This document shows, piece by piece, positions 53,852-63,386 of a stretch of DNA of 64,000 nucleotides. Position 1 is the stretch's first letter. Every line of letters starts with the position of its first letter. Source of the stretch: Halalkalibacter alkaliphilus (GTDB taxonomy: Bacteria > Bacillota > Bacilli > Bacillales > Bacillaceae_D). The DNA lies in assembly GCF_023555415.1 (NCBI RefSeq), contig NZ_JAKRYL010000013.1, positions 62,001 to 126,000 on the forward strand, read 5' to 3'. The notes beneath the pieces were generated by a model. It was not told the DNA's origin and did no database searches. It saw nothing but the letters and a program-made list of their open reading frames with translations. Position numbers and translations under genes: made by a program.

Positions 53852-54604
53852 ATGGAACCTATACTAGTCGTTTTAAAAGAACAATTTTTTATTGAGCCTG
53901 TAGACTTCTCAATTAACTTGGAAGGGGTTCCTACTCAGGACATGCTAAATACAGAAATGATGCAGAAAATTGTTGAAGGGCGAACGAACTGCTTTAATGC
54001 AACTGACGTTCGTCTTGGTGGGGCGAACTTGATGAAATGGTTTGGAAATCTCATAACCGCCCATTTGTATACATACTTTGTTCATAATAAGTGGCTTCAT
54101 TATGAAGGCATACACTTTATTGGAGAAGGAAAAGAAGCGTATTTTCAAATACTTCAGCCACAACTGATTGAAATAAAAATGGAAGATAGAGAGCAAGTTG
54201 GAAAGGAAAAAATAACAAAATTATTAGAAGGGCTACAACCTTTATTTCAACAAATTTCAGCAACATCTGGTCTATCTAAGCAACAAGTTTGGGGGTTGGT
54301 TACTAACCCTTATTATAATCGCTTGAACACATGGAAAAGTGAACCTTCAATAGAGCACACAATTGAAAGAGACCATGAGTCATTAAAAACTTTACCAGCA
54401 GATATCTTTAATTTAAAACGAAATCCGTTTAATTTAACGTTTCGTTATGTGGATAGTTGGCAAGATCCAAATATGAAAGTAAGGATAAAAGGAGCATGCT
54501 GCATGAGTTATTTAAAGGCTGAAGGCAACTACTGTTACTCGTGTCCGAAGTTAACCAATGCAGAACGGGGTGTTAGGGCAGAACAACTTAGAAGTCAGGG
54601 GTAG
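53852..54604 (+). CDS. FhuF-like [2Fe-2S] ferric siderophore reductase
   Basis: 250 residues. The C-terminal FhuF signature C-C-x10-C-x2-C is present in GACCMSYLKAEGNYCYSC, binding the unusual [2Fe-2S] cluster. It releases iron from siderophores in the cytoplasm. It is alone, without siderophore uptake genes; no clear Fur box was seen. AAGGACGGAG ribosome site. Confidence 0.87.
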   Translation: MEPILVVLKEQFFIEPVDFSINLEGVPTQDMLNTEMMQKIVEGRTNCFNATDVRLGGANLMKWFGNLITAHLYTYFVHNKWLHYEGIHFIGEGKEAYFQILQPQLIEIKMEDREQVGKEKITKLLEGLQPLFQQISATSGLSKQQVWGLVTNPYYNRLNTWKSEPSIEHTIERDHESLKTLPADIFNLKRNPFNLTFRYVDSWQDPNMKVRIKGACCMSYLKAEGNYCYSCPKLTNAERGVRAEQLRSQG

Positions 54605-54728
54605 TCAGTATCTTTAATAATTTAAGCAGTTGTTTAGTGAATTATCTGAACAGTTGCAAGAAACAAACTCAAATAACCGCCCAGCAAACAGATCCATTCA
54701 ACTACATCAACTTTATCTAAATAGGAAA

Positions 54729-54775
54729 AGAAAGGTGATTCAAAGCAATCGGTTTAGAATTATCTTTCTTTTTTT
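54729..54775 (+). terminator. Intrinsic terminator downstream of fhuF
   Basis: AGAAAGGTGATTC with GAATTATCTTTCT (two G-U) and then T7. The rest of this 298-base gap holds only an unsupported ORF scar. Confidence 0.8.
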
Positions 54776-54902
54776 ATAAGTGATTTAATAAAGTAGCTTA
54801 AAAGACTATGAACTGAAAAAAATCAGATATTTCAGTAAGGTATGTTTGAAACTAGTATGTACGGGGTAATTTAAATACTAACAGTAAGTAGGAGGGATTG
54901 AA

Positions 54903-55199
54903 ATGATAAACGACTTTGCAATGGATCCAAGGGTTACAAAACAGTTACGAGTGATTAAAAGTTTACAATCACGTTCAGAAGATACTGTGCAATCCTTATA
55001 CGCACAGGCTGTCATAGAATATTCACTCTATCACTTTAAAAAAGAACATCTAAAAGGCTTGATTGATAAGGCATTAAGTCAAAAAGACGAAAAGCAATTT
55101 CACCAATTAACTACAGAATACAACCAATGGATACAATCACATAGTGAAGGGAAAACTGTTAAAGATAACGGTTTTGAACTACACTTAACATTTGAATAA
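54903..55199 (+). CDS. IDEAL-domain small protein
   Basis: 98 residues. The C-terminal half, HLKGLIDKALSQKDEKQFHQL, fits the IDEAL pattern found in small Bacillus proteins such as YpiB and in ComK-linked proteins; function unknown. AGGAGG-type ribosome site seven bases upstream. Confidence 0.7.
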   Translation: MINDFAMDPRVTKQLRVIKSLQSRSEDTVQSLYAQAVIEYSLYHFKKEHLKGLIDKALSQKDEKQFHQLTTEYNQWIQSHSEGKTVKDNGFELHLTFE

Positions 55200-55201
55200 G
55201 C

Positions 55202-55241
55202 AAAAAGGAGGATGCTAATTACTCTAGCATCCTCCTTTTTA
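55202..55241. terminator. Bidirectional terminator between convergent small genes
   Basis: Perfect 16-bp stem starting AAAAAGGAGGATGCTA, loop of 7, with A run and T run at its ends. It serves the IDEAL gene on plus and the 58-residue gene on minus. Confidence 0.92.
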
Positions 55242-55258
55242 CTTTTAGTGCAAGTAAG

Positions 55259-55435
55259 TTATGTTAATTGTTCATAAGCATTTTTAAAAATAGGCTCAGT
55301 AGTAATATAGCTAGTAAATAAATAGTGAAGAGCACTTTCTTCGTCTTTTGTAAATTGTAATACTTCTTCATATGTTGACTTTAAAAAACGGTCATACGTT
55401 AGCAACACTTTCATTCGCTCAGGATGATAAGTCAT
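55259..55435 (-). CDS. 58-residue conserved-looking protein, unknown function
   Basis: Starts MTYHPERMKVLLTYDRF; acidic, aromatic and helical, with no membrane segment. The ATG at 55435 has an excellent AAAAGGAG ribosome site eight bases upstream on the minus strand, so it is very probably translated; the longer frame to 55477 is not needed. Convergent with the IDEAL gene. Family not recognised. Confidence 0.75.
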   Translation of the reverse strand: MTYHPERMKVLLTYDRFLKSTYEEVLQFTKDEESALHYLFTSYITTEPIFKNAYEQLT

Positions 55436-55517
55436 GTGATAAGTCTCCTTTTTATTTTTTTCATTTATTATTCCCACTTACCATATACATGTAACAAGCA
55501 AATTTCAAAGAAATAAC

Positions 55518-55531
55518 TGAAAGCGTTTACA
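55518..55531 (+). promoter_or_regulatory. Catabolite-responsive element (cre)
   Basis: TGAAAGCGTTTACA is a full match to the CcpA consensus TGNAANCGNWNNCW. It lies nine bases upstream of the -35 of the tetR-mutAB promoter. Confidence 0.85.
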
Positions 55532-55539
55532 GAATAACA

Positions 55540-55568
55540 TTGACAATAGTCTGAACTTTTTGTACAAT
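55540..55568 (+). promoter_or_regulatory. SigA promoter of the tetR-pccB-mutAB unit
   Basis: TTGACA, 17-base spacer, TACAAT: consensus-like. Confidence 0.85.
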
Positions 55569-55573
55569 TTTAA

Positions 55574-55597
55574 CAGACTAACCAGTCGGTTGATTTA
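55574..55597. promoter_or_regulatory. Probable TetR-family operator
   Basis: CTAACC-AGTC-GGTTGA shows dyad symmetry just after the -10, overlapping the start of transcription. Expected site of autorepression by the TetR protein. Confidence 0.55.
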
Positions 55598-55666
55598 GTT
55601 CATTAAGTTATTAACCTTTTGTATTATATTCAATTGATCAAATTTTGGAAGGTGGTGAGAGCACGA

Positions 55667-56293
55667 ATGAAGAAAAAGCCTACAAAGGAACGGATTATTG
55701 AAACTGCTCTCCTTCTTTTTGAAGAGAACGGCTTTCATGCTGTAACCGTAGACCGAATTGTGAAGGAAAGTGGTTCATCCAAAGGTGGATTTTACCATAA
55801 TTTTAAATCAAAAGATGAACTGTTATATACCGTACATGACTCATTTATTACATACATCCTAGATAAAGCAGAAGATGCATACAATCGTTACTCCACCCCT
55901 GCTGAAAGACTATATGAAACAATTAGATCTTTTGTAATGATGTTTGAATTGTATCGACCGCATGTAACGGTCTTTTATCAAGAGTCTCTTTATTTAAATA
56001 AAGAATACTTTGAGACAATTAAATTAAAGAGAAGGCGTTACAAAAATATGATGTTTCGCCTTGTTGAAGAAGGGATAGCTTGTGGGGAGTTTAGAAAGGA
56101 AATCCCTGTGCCGATCACGTCAATGGCTATTTTCGGAATGACTAACTGGACATACAAGTGGTACCAGGAAACTGGTCAGTATTCAATACAAGAAATTGCA
56201 AACATATATGCCGACTTAGTCATGAATGCAGTCTTAACAAAAGAGGCGAGTCTGAAACCAGAATATGCGCGCTTTTTCCTTAGGAGTGAATAG
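55667..56293 (+). CDS. TetR/AcrR family transcriptional regulator
   Basis: 208 residues. N-terminal HTH (RIIETALLLFEENGFHAVTVDRIVKESGSSKGGFYHNFKS pattern, about 8-55) and a ligand domain of the FadR/AcrR type. Likely responds to an acyl-CoA and controls the operon that follows. ATG 55667 is seven bases after GGTGAG; the frame from 55619 is longer without support. 26 bases upstream of pccB. Confidence 0.9.
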   Translation: MKKKPTKERIIETALLLFEENGFHAVTVDRIVKESGSSKGGFYHNFKSKDELLYTVHDSFITYILDKAEDAYNRYSTPAERLYETIRSFVMMFELYRPHVTVFYQESLYLNKEYFETIKLKRRRYKNMMFRLVEEGIACGEFRKEIPVPITSMAIFGMTNWTYKWYQETGQYSIQEIANIYADLVMNAVLTKEASLKPEYARFFLRSE

Positions 56294-56319
56294 GAAACGA
56301 GCCAAAAGGGGTTGTTCAT

Positions 56320-57870
56320 ATGGATATGTATGACTTTATTCAAGATATGGAAGACCGTCGTGATCGAATAAAACAAGGCGGAGGACAGAAGCGGATTGAT
56401 GCCCAGCATGAACGAGGAAAATTAACAGCTAGAGAACGAATTGATTATTTGCTTGATGAGGGGACATTTGTTGAGCTCAATCCTTTTATTGAATTCCGTG
56501 GAGATGCCTTTTGTTCAGATCAAGCACCTGGTGAAGGAGTTGTCACAGGTTATGGGAAAATACATGGAAGTCTTGTCTTTTTATTTGCACAAGACTTCAC
56601 TGTGTTTGGTGGAGCATTGGGAGAGATGCATGCACAAAAAATAGCTAAGATTATGGACTTAGCTGCTGAAAATGGTGCCCCCATTATAGGATTGAATGAT
56701 TCCGGTGGAGCTCGTATTCAAGAAGGAGTCTTATCATTAGATGGCTATGGTCATGTCTTTTATCGAAATGCAATTTACTCAGGGGTAATTCCTCAAATTT
56801 CAGTTATAATGGGACCTTGTGCAGGAGGAGCTGTCTATTCTCCAGCGATCACTGATTTTGTATTTATGGTAGAAAAAACAAGCCAAATGTTTATTACAGG
56901 CCCTAAAGTGATTGAAAGTGTAACAGGAGCAAAGATCAATGCAGAAGATTTAGGTGGGGCAAAGGTTCACTCAAGTGTAAGCGGCAATGCTCATTTCATT
57001 AACAAAACTGAAGAAGAAGTATTAGAGGATGTACGGACGTTAATTCGATTTTTGCCTTCAAATTATGAGGAACGTGCTGCTTATATTGAACCAAAAGAAA
57101 AGCGGCCTATAGACGAACGAATAAATGAATTACTTGATCTCGTCCCTGTAGATGGCACAAAAGTATATGATGTGCGGAAAGTAATAAAGAAAATTGTTGA
57201 TGATGAAGTTTTCATGGAGGTTCATCCGTATTTTGCAAAAAATATTGTTATTGGCTTTGGACGGATTGAAGGAGAAACCGTGGGAATTGTCGCTAATAAT
57301 CCAAAAATGATGGCAGGTGGCCTTGATATTAACTCTTCAGATAAATGTTCAAGGTTCATTAGGTTTTGTGATTGTTTTAATATCCCCCTCATTACATTCG
57401 AGGATGTAAGCGGATTCATACCTGGGGTTCAACAGGAACATGGTGGAATCATTCGTCACGGTGCAAAGATTTTATATGCGTATTCCGAAGCAACTGTACC
57501 AAAAATAACGGTTATTGTACGAAAAGCATTTGGTGGAGCATATGTTGCATTAAATAGTAAAGCAATTGGAGCTGATTTAGTTTTTGCATGGCCTAATGCT
57601 GAAATAGCTGTTATGGGTCCAGAAGGTGCAGCAACGATTATTTATGCAAAAGAAATTAAAGAAAGCTCAAACCCAGAAGAGAAACGCCAACAAAAAATTA
57701 CCGAGTACAAAAGGCGGTTTGCTAATCCATATATCGCAGCTGCAAATGGAATGGTTGATGACGTAATCGATCCTCGCGATACAAGGCGAAGCCTAGCTCA
57801 AGGATTAGAAATGTTAAAAAAGAAGAAGAAGCAACTACCTAAGAAGAAACATGGAAATATCCCTTTGTAA
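56320..57870 (+). CDS. Acyl-CoA carboxylase carboxyltransferase (PccB/YqjD type)
   Basis: 516 residues, two crotonase-like halves. N half with GVVTGYGKIHGSLVFLFAQDF and NDSGGARIQEGV; C half with GGAYVALNSKAIGADLVFAWP and AVMGPEGAATI. Propionyl-CoA carboxylase beta subunit or methylmalonyl-CoA decarboxylase alpha subunit are both possible from sequence. No biotin carboxylase or biotin carrier lies in the window. AAAGGGG ribosome site. Next to mutAB, so it probably makes or uses methylmalonyl-CoA. Confidence 0.92.
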   Translation: MDMYDFIQDMEDRRDRIKQGGGQKRIDAQHERGKLTARERIDYLLDEGTFVELNPFIEFRGDAFCSDQAPGEGVVTGYGKIHGSLVFLFAQDFTVFGGALGEMHAQKIAKIMDLAAENGAPIIGLNDSGGARIQEGVLSLDGYGHVFYRNAIYSGVIPQISVIMGPCAGGAVYSPAITDFVFMVEKTSQMFITGPKVIESVTGAKINAEDLGGAKVHSSVSGNAHFINKTEEEVLEDVRTLIRFLPSNYEERAAYIEPKEKRPIDERINELLDLVPVDGTKVYDVRKVIKKIVDDEVFMEVHPYFAKNIVIGFGRIEGETVGIVANNPKMMAGGLDINSSDKCSRFIRFCDCFNIPLITFEDVSGFIPGVQQEHGGIIRHGAKILYAYSEATVPKITVIVRKAFGGAYVALNSKAIGADLVFAWPNAEIAVMGPEGAATIIYAKEIKESSNPEEKRQQKITEYKRRFANPYIAAANGMVDDVIDPRDTRRSLAQGLEMLKKKKKQLPKKKHGNIPL

Positions 57871-57878
57871 TAGAAGCC

Positions 57879-57920
57879 GAGTGTGCTGAAAAAGAAAAAA
57901 ATGACTTTTTCAGTAGCCTC
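57879..57920 (+). terminator. TGAAAAAG-type hairpin between pccB and mutA
   Basis: CTGAAAAAG / CTTTTTCAG stem with further pairing outside (GAGTGTG / TAGCCTC, imperfect). It may attenuate or process the operon transcript. Confidence 0.6.
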
Positions 57921-57957
57921 TATATTAACGCCTTATTTGTCAGGAAGGGAGTGAACG

Positions 57958-60012
57958 GTGAAGCCAAAGTGGCAGCCGAATATGATGGATATGACATTTA
58001 ATGAATTTCCAATTCCTACGTATGAACAATGGCGTAAAGTTGCAGAAAAATCTTTAAAAGGGAAATCGTTTGAAGACACGCTCCAAACAAAGCTACTTGA
58101 TGATATTGTCCTTGAACCTATGTATCAAATAAAAGATCTTGTAGCTTGCAAGACTCTCGTTGATCAACCTGGAGTGTTCCCTTATGTAAGAGGCATAACT
58201 ACAGAACCAACACGAATGGCTATTAGTCAAGAATTAGGTGCAGCAACTCCTACATTATTACATGAGCGAATAAAGCAAGATTTTACGAAAGGACAAAACG
58301 TAGCTCATATTCTTATTTCAAATGAAATGAAAAATGGGGGGAAGTCGAACCGGCAAGAGCCATTCTCTACTGTACCTCTATATGATCTAAAAGATGTACA
58401 GATAGCCTTTCAGGGTATCGACTTTTCCGAATTTCCGTTTCATATTGATGCAGGGATTGTTAGTGTTCCATTATTAGCTGCCATCAATCATGTTACCAAT
58501 CGATTAACAGGCACGATCGCTTCTGATCCCCTTCATCAATTAGCAAAGGAAGGTAGGATGTATTATTCATTAGAACGTAGTTATGATTTGATGGCATGGG
58601 CGGTTAAATGGGCAATAGCTAATCACCCTGATCTACGTACGGTTCTTGCTCAAAGCCATGTTTTTCATAATGGAGGAGCTAGCCCTGCTTTAGAATTAGC
58701 TTGTACATTATCAATGGGCGTGGAATATATCGAAGCATTGATGAAGCGTGGAGTTTCTGCAACCGAGGCTGGGCAGTCAATTACGTTTTCATTTTCAATT
58801 GGGAAAGACTTTTTTAGTGAAATAGCAAAAGTTCGTGCTGCTCGTGCACTGTGGGCGGTGATAATGGCTGAATTTGGAGCAGAAGAACCTGGACAAAAAA
58901 TGGTGATTCATGCACGCACATCTTCATTTACCAAAACAAAGGAAGATATGTATGTAAATTTACTCCGAGGGACTAGTGAGGCTTTTGCAGCGGCAGTCGC
59001 TGGAGTGGATAGCGTTTCAGTTAGCCCAATTGATGAGCTTGTGCAAGAACCAACCGAATTCTCAAGACGTATTGCTAGAAACACGTCGTTGATTTTGCAA
59101 GATGAAGCATATATTGGAGCTACGGTAGATCCTGCAGGTGGATCTTGGTTTGTAGAGCATTTAACTGAACAAATAGCAAAAAAAGCATGGGGGATTTTTC
59201 AGGAATTAGAACGGGAAGGGGGAATGTATGCGTCATTAGAAAGCGGTCTTGTTCAAACAAAGATCGGCTTATGTTGGGAAAAGCAAATGGAAAGCGTGAA
59301 AGATAGAAGACAAACGATTATTGGTATTAATCAATATGTTAATGGCAGCGAAAAAAAACCTCCAAAACAAAGACCGAAAAAAGCAGAACGGAAGGCGTAT
59401 TTCGATGCAATAAAGGAAAAAGACAAACAAATGATTCAAGAAAAACCAAAGACAATAGCCGAAGTAGAAAACTTGGTTCAACAAAATATTCCCTTTCACC
59501 AAATACATCACCAATTAAAATCTCCTTGCCAACCAGTAGAAGTTGAACGTATTTTACAACGACGTTTAGCAGAGCCTTATGAACTACTTCGCACACGTAG
59601 TAATCAAATCAAAGTAACTATTGGAGAGATTCCAGTTGTCTATCTCGTTCGGTTAGGTAGTGTTGCCTCCCATAAAACAAGAGTTGACTTTATTGAAGAG
59701 CTGTTTCGATGCGGTGGGTTTCAAGTTGAGGTTTCTAGTCCAACGGAAACTAGTGAAGAAGCAATCAATTTAGCAAAACAGCATAAACTTGTCGTTCTAT
59801 GTGGTAGTGATGAAAGTTATGAGAAAGTAGCACTGTCAATTATTAAAGGTATTAAAGAAAAAACGGAAGCGGTATATATAGCTGGATGTCAAAAGGAACC
59901 TTTTATGAAACAATTAATGGATGCAGGTACAGTTGGAGCGATCCATAACAAAACGAATGCTTACCAGCTTTTATTTGACTTACAGCAAAGGATTGGAGGA
60001 AGCAAGCTATGA
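57958..60012 (+). CDS. mutA: Methylmalonyl-CoA mutase small subunit MutA
   Basis: 684 residues. MM_CoA_mutase TIM barrel (LAMAWKW-type region, then [19 protein letters not shown]) and a C-terminal B12-binding-like domain that lacks DxHxxG, as normal for the non-catalytic subunit. GTG start after AAGGGAGTG. The stop overlaps the mutB start by four bases. Confidence 0.95.
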   Translation: MKPKWQPNMMDMTFNEFPIPTYEQWRKVAEKSLKGKSFEDTLQTKLLDDIVLEPMYQIKDLVACKTLVDQPGVFPYVRGITTEPTRMAISQELGAATPTLLHERIKQDFTKGQNVAHILISNEMKNGGKSNRQEPFSTVPLYDLKDVQIAFQGIDFSEFPFHIDAGIVSVPLLAAINHVTNRLTGTIASDPLHQLAKEGRMYYSLERSYDLMAWAVKWAIANHPDLRTVLAQSHVFHNGGASPALELACTLSMGVEYIEALMKRGVSATEAGQSITFSFSIGKDFFSEIAKVRAARALWAVIMAEFGAEEPGQKMVIHARTSSFTKTKEDMYVNLLRGTSEAFAAAVAGVDSVSVSPIDELVQEPTEFSRRIARNTSLILQDEAYIGATVDPAGGSWFVEHLTEQIAKKAWGIFQELEREGGMYASLESGLVQTKIGLCWEKQMESVKDRRQTIIGINQYVNGSEKKPPKQRPKKAERKAYFDAIKEKDKQMIQEKPKTIAEVENLVQQNIPFHQIHHQLKSPCQPVEVERILQRRLAEPYELLRTRSNQIKVTIGEIPVVYLVRLGSVASHKTRVDFIEELFRCGGFQVEVSSPTETSEEAINLAKQHKLVVLCGSDESYEKVALSIIKGIKEKTEAVYIAGCQKEPFMKQLMDAGTVGAIHNKTNAYQLLFDLQQRIGGSKL

Positions 60013-62165
60013 AACCAAAACCTGCTTTTCATAAGATGCCTTTTCCATCTTTTAAAGAAGTTCAAGAGAATATGGAAATACCTGTGACAACGATTCAAAC
60101 AACAGAACAAATCCCCATTAAATCTGTATATACGAAAGAAGACATAAATAACATGAGACATTTAAATTATGTATCAGGCATAGCTCCCTTCTTTCGCGGT
60201 CCTTACCCAGCAATGTACAAAACTCGCCCCTGGACAGTCAGGCAATATGCAGGATTCTCTACTGCAGAAGAGAGCAACGCCTTTTATCGTAGAAATTTAG
60301 CAGCTGGTCAAAAAGGGCTATCGATTGCATTTGATCTAGCTACTCACAGAGGATACGACTCAGATCATCCGCGTGTTGTTGGAGATGTGGGAAAAGCGGG
60401 AGTTGCGGTTGATTCCATATTAGATATGAATATTTTATTTGATGGCATTCCGCTTGATCAAATGTCTGTATCTATGACGATGAATGGAGCTGTATTGCCA
60501 ATAATGGCGTTTTACATTGTCGCAGCCGAGGAACAGGGTGTACCTCCGGAAATGTTAACTGGGACGATACAAAATGATATTTTAAAAGAATACATGGTAC
60601 GAAACACGTATATCTATCCACCTGAGGCATCTATGAAAGTAATTGCTGATATTTTTGAATATACATCAAAACATATGCCTAAGTTTAATAGCATCAGTAT
60701 TTCAGGCTACCATATTCAGGAGGCAGGAGCGACAGCGGACATTGAACTTGCCTATACACTTGCTGATGGCTTAGAGTATGTTCGAACGGGCATGAAGGCC
60801 GGTCTTGCTATTGACCAATTCGCACCGAGACTGTCATTCTTTTGGGCAATTGGCATGAATCATTTTATGGAAGTTGCAAAAATGAGAGCGGCCAGACTGA
60901 TGTGGGCGAAACTGATGAAACCATTTGAACCGAAAAATGAAAAATCTCTTGCCTTAAGAACCCATTCACAAACGTCTGGGTGGAGTTTGACCGAACAAGA
61001 TCCGTATAACAATGTTATACGAACATGTATTGAGGCAATGGCTGCTGCTCTAGGTCATACGCAATCACTGCATACTAATGCATTAGATGAGGCAATTGCC
61101 TTACCTACTGATTTTTCTGCTAGAATTGCTCGGAATACGCAACTATACTTACAAACTGAAACAGGGATTACAAATGTATTAGATCCTTGGGGAGGATCTT
61201 ATTATGTGGAGTCATTAACAGCTGAATTGATGAAAAAAGCGTGGTCTCACATTGAGGAAGTGGAACAACTTGGTGGGATGGCTAAAGCCATTGAGACAGG
61301 ACTTCCAAAAATGCGCATAGAAGAAGCTGCTGCTAGAAGGCAAGCTCAAATAGATTCAAATAAAGAAACAATTATCGGTGTAAACAAATACCGACTTGAG
61401 CAAGAAGAGGACCTTGACATATTAGATATTGATAACTCAGCTGTTCGTCATGCGCAATTAAAGCGATTAGAAAAGTTACGGAAAGAGCGTAATGAAGATG
61501 AGGTAAACCAAGCACTCGAGGCTTTAACGAAAGTGGCAGAAAGCGGAGATGGGAATTTATTAGAATTCGCAATTGCTGCTGCAAGAGCAAGAGCAAGCCT
61601 CGGTGAAATATCATTGGCATATGAAAAGGTTGTTGGTCGACATAAAGCAGTAATTAGATCTATAAGCGGAGTATATCGTGCAGAGTTTGGGGAGAAAGAA
61701 GTGATGAAAGAAATCCGTCAAGTAACTGATCAGTTTGCTAAAGAAGAAGGAAGACGTCCGCGAATTATGATTGCAAAAATGGGGCAAGATGGGCATGATC
61801 GTGGCGCAAAAGTGATCTCAACTGCTTTTGCTGATATGGGATTTGATGTTGATATTGGACCGTTATTCCAAACGCCAGAAGAAGCAGCGATGCAAGCTGT
61901 CGAAAATGATGTTCATATTATTGGTGTAAGCTCATTAGCTGCCGGACACAAAACATTGCTTCCTCAAGTAATAGAGGAGCTTCGGAAGTTGGGGAGAGAA
62001 GACATTCTTGTCATTATTGGTGGTGTGATTCCAGCTCAAGACTATCAATTTTTAAAAGACAAGGGAGCCGCTGCCATTTTTGGACCAGGAACCGTCATTC
62101 CTGTAGCTGCTAAACAAATTATGACTGAATTAAACAGGCGGTTGGGGTATGAGGAAGACAACTAG
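60009..62165 (+). CDS. mutB: Methylmalonyl-CoA mutase large subunit MutB
   Basis: 718 residues, catalytic subunit. Barrel with [28 protein letters not shown] (catalytic His) and RLMWAKLM; C-terminal B12 domain with the base-off motif D594-x-H596-x-x-G599 in [11 protein letters not shown], plus SLAAGH and IIGGVIP. Interconverts succinyl-CoA and methylmalonyl-CoA using adenosylcobalamin. Coupled to mutA (ATGA). Confidence 0.97.
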   Translation: MKPKPAFHKMPFPSFKEVQENMEIPVTTIQTTEQIPIKSVYTKEDINNMRHLNYVSGIAPFFRGPYPAMYKTRPWTVRQYAGFSTAEESNAFYRRNLAAGQKGLSIAFDLATHRGYDSDHPRVVGDVGKAGVAVDSILDMNILFDGIPLDQMSVSMTMNGAVLPIMAFYIVAAEEQGVPPEMLTGTIQNDILKEYMVRNTYIYPPEASMKVIADIFEYTSKHMPKFNSISISGYHIQEAGATADIELAYTLADGLEYVRTGMKAGLAIDQFAPRLSFFWAIGMNHFMEVAKMRAARLMWAKLMKPFEPKNEKSLALRTHSQTSGWSLTEQDPYNNVIRTCIEAMAAALGHTQSLHTNALDEAIALPTDFSARIARNTQLYLQTETGITNVLDPWGGSYYVESLTAELMKKAWSHIEEVEQLGGMAKAIETGLPKMRIEEAAARRQAQIDSNKETIIGVNKYRLEQEEDLDILDIDNSAVRHAQLKRLEKLRKERNEDEVNQALEALTKVAESGDGNLLEFAIAAARARASLGEISLAYEKVVGRHKAVIRSISGVYRAEFGEKEVMKEIRQVTDQFAKEEGRRPRIMIAKMGQDGHDRGAKVISTAFADMGFDVDIGPLFQTPEEAAMQAVENDVHIIGVSSLAAGHKTLLPQVIEELRKLGREDILVIIGGVIPAQDYQFLKDKGAAAIFGPGTVIPVAAKQIMTELNRRLGYEEDN

Positions 62166-62170
62166 CTAAA

Positions 62171-62205
62171 GGGTTATCCCAAAAGGTTTGGTTTAGGATA
62201 AATCC
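62171..62205 (+). other. Weak hairpin after mutB
   Basis: TTATCC..GGATAA with inner CCCAAA / TTTAGG type pairing; similar in style to other hairpins of the window. Confidence 0.4.
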
Positions 62206-62237
62206 AATATCCAATATAGAAAGGAAAATTTATGAAG

Positions 62238-62279
62238 GTGTCCAAATGGAGTAGTGGCTTCTTAGGACACCTCCTTTTG
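62238..62279 (+). terminator. Hairpin upstream of meaB
   Basis: AGGTGTCC / GGACACCT, 21-base loop, then CCTTTTG. Partial terminator between mutB and meaB. Confidence 0.5.
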
Positions 62280-62299
62280 CATTGTAGAGAGGAGGATTT

Positions 62300-63304
62300 A
62301 TGGATCAGCAATATAAAAGGCGTGGTGCCCTTTCAAAAGAAGAGTATATTGAAGGGGTAATAAGAAATAATCGAGCGATTTTAGCTAGAGCTATTACCCT
62401 TATAGAAAGCAATGCCAAAAGGCACTTCTCTCTTGCGCAAGATGTTCTAACAGCTCTGATCCCTGAAACAGGTAATTCGATAAGACTAGGGGTTACGGGT
62501 GTTCCAGGGGCTGGAAAATCGACTTTTATTGAGGCCATGGGAATGATGCTTTGTGAAAAGGGGCATCGTGTGGCTGTACTAGCTGTAGATCCTTCAAGTT
62601 CGGTATCTCGAGGGAGTATACTTGGAGATAAGACAAGAATGGAGCGTTTATCCAAACATCCTAACGCCTTCATCCGTCCGTCGCCTGCTGGAGGGACATT
62701 AGGGGGAGTAGCTAGAAAAACAAGGGAAACACTCCTTCTATGCGAAGCAGCTGGATACGATATTATCATCGTTGAAACAGTCGGGGTTGGTCAGAGTGAA
62801 GTGACCGTCCGCTCAATGGTTGATTGTTTCTTAGTTTTAATGCTAACGGGTGCTGGTGATGAGTTACAAGGGATGAAAAAAGGTCTGATGGAATTAATAG
62901 ATTTATTGCTCATTAACAAGGCAGACGGAATTAATTTGGAAAAAGCGGAGCAAGCAAAAGTAGAATTAAGCAGGATTCTTCATATGTTACCTGAGGTGAC
63001 AGAAGGTTGGGAACCAAAAGTCCAAACGGTTTCTTCACTAACTGGCAAAGGAATCGAAGAATGTTGGCATACGGTTCAAGTGTTTATTCAGTTTGTGAAG
63101 AAATCAAATCAATTTGACGCACGAAGAAAAGCACAAGCAACAAATTGGTTTTATTCTTTGTTAGAGGAACAGCTTCTTACAAATTTCTACGAAAACGATC
63201 AAGTGAAGAGTGAGCTACCATTGCTAACTCAGGCAGTTGTAGGAGGTCAGATTAGCCCGACAAAAGCAGCTGTCGAGTTATTAAATAAAGTAAAGGGATC
63301 TTGA
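62300..63304 (+). CDS. meaB: G3E GTPase MeaB (methylmalonyl-CoA mutase chaperone)
   Basis: 334 residues. P-loop GVPGAGKST (67-75), switch and base motifs (VLAVDPSSSVSRGSILGDKTRM, ETVGVGQSE, LLINKADG). It gates cofactor loading and protects the mutase from inactivation. GAGGAGG ribosome site. Position after mutB is the usual one. Confidence 0.95.
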   Translation: MDQQYKRRGALSKEEYIEGVIRNNRAILARAITLIESNAKRHFSLAQDVLTALIPETGNSIRLGVTGVPGAGKSTFIEAMGMMLCEKGHRVAVLAVDPSSSVSRGSILGDKTRMERLSKHPNAFIRPSPAGGTLGGVARKTRETLLLCEAAGYDIIIVETVGVGQSEVTVRSMVDCFLVLMLTGAGDELQGMKKGLMELIDLLLINKADGINLEKAEQAKVELSRILHMLPEVTEGWEPKVQTVSSLTGKGIEECWHTVQVFIQFVKKSNQFDARRKAQATNWFYSLLEEQLLTNFYENDQVKSELPLLTQAVVGGQISPTKAAVELLNKVKGS

Positions 63305-63336
63305 GAACATAAATTAATTGCTGAAAAATATAAAGG

Positions 63337-63374
63337 GGGTCTCAAAAGGTTTGGTATTGAAGCCTTTGAGACCC
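63337..63374. terminator. Hairpin between convergent meaB and the minus-strand gene
   Basis: GGGTCTCAAAAGG pairs with CCTTTGAGACCC (one bulge). Serves both directions. Confidence 0.75.
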
Positions 63375-63386
63375 TCCTATACTGTT

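Noticed and set aside
54630-54779. 49-codon frame after fhuF (TTG start)
   Set aside because: No ribosome site, and it runs through the fhuF-side terminator; at most a gene scar.
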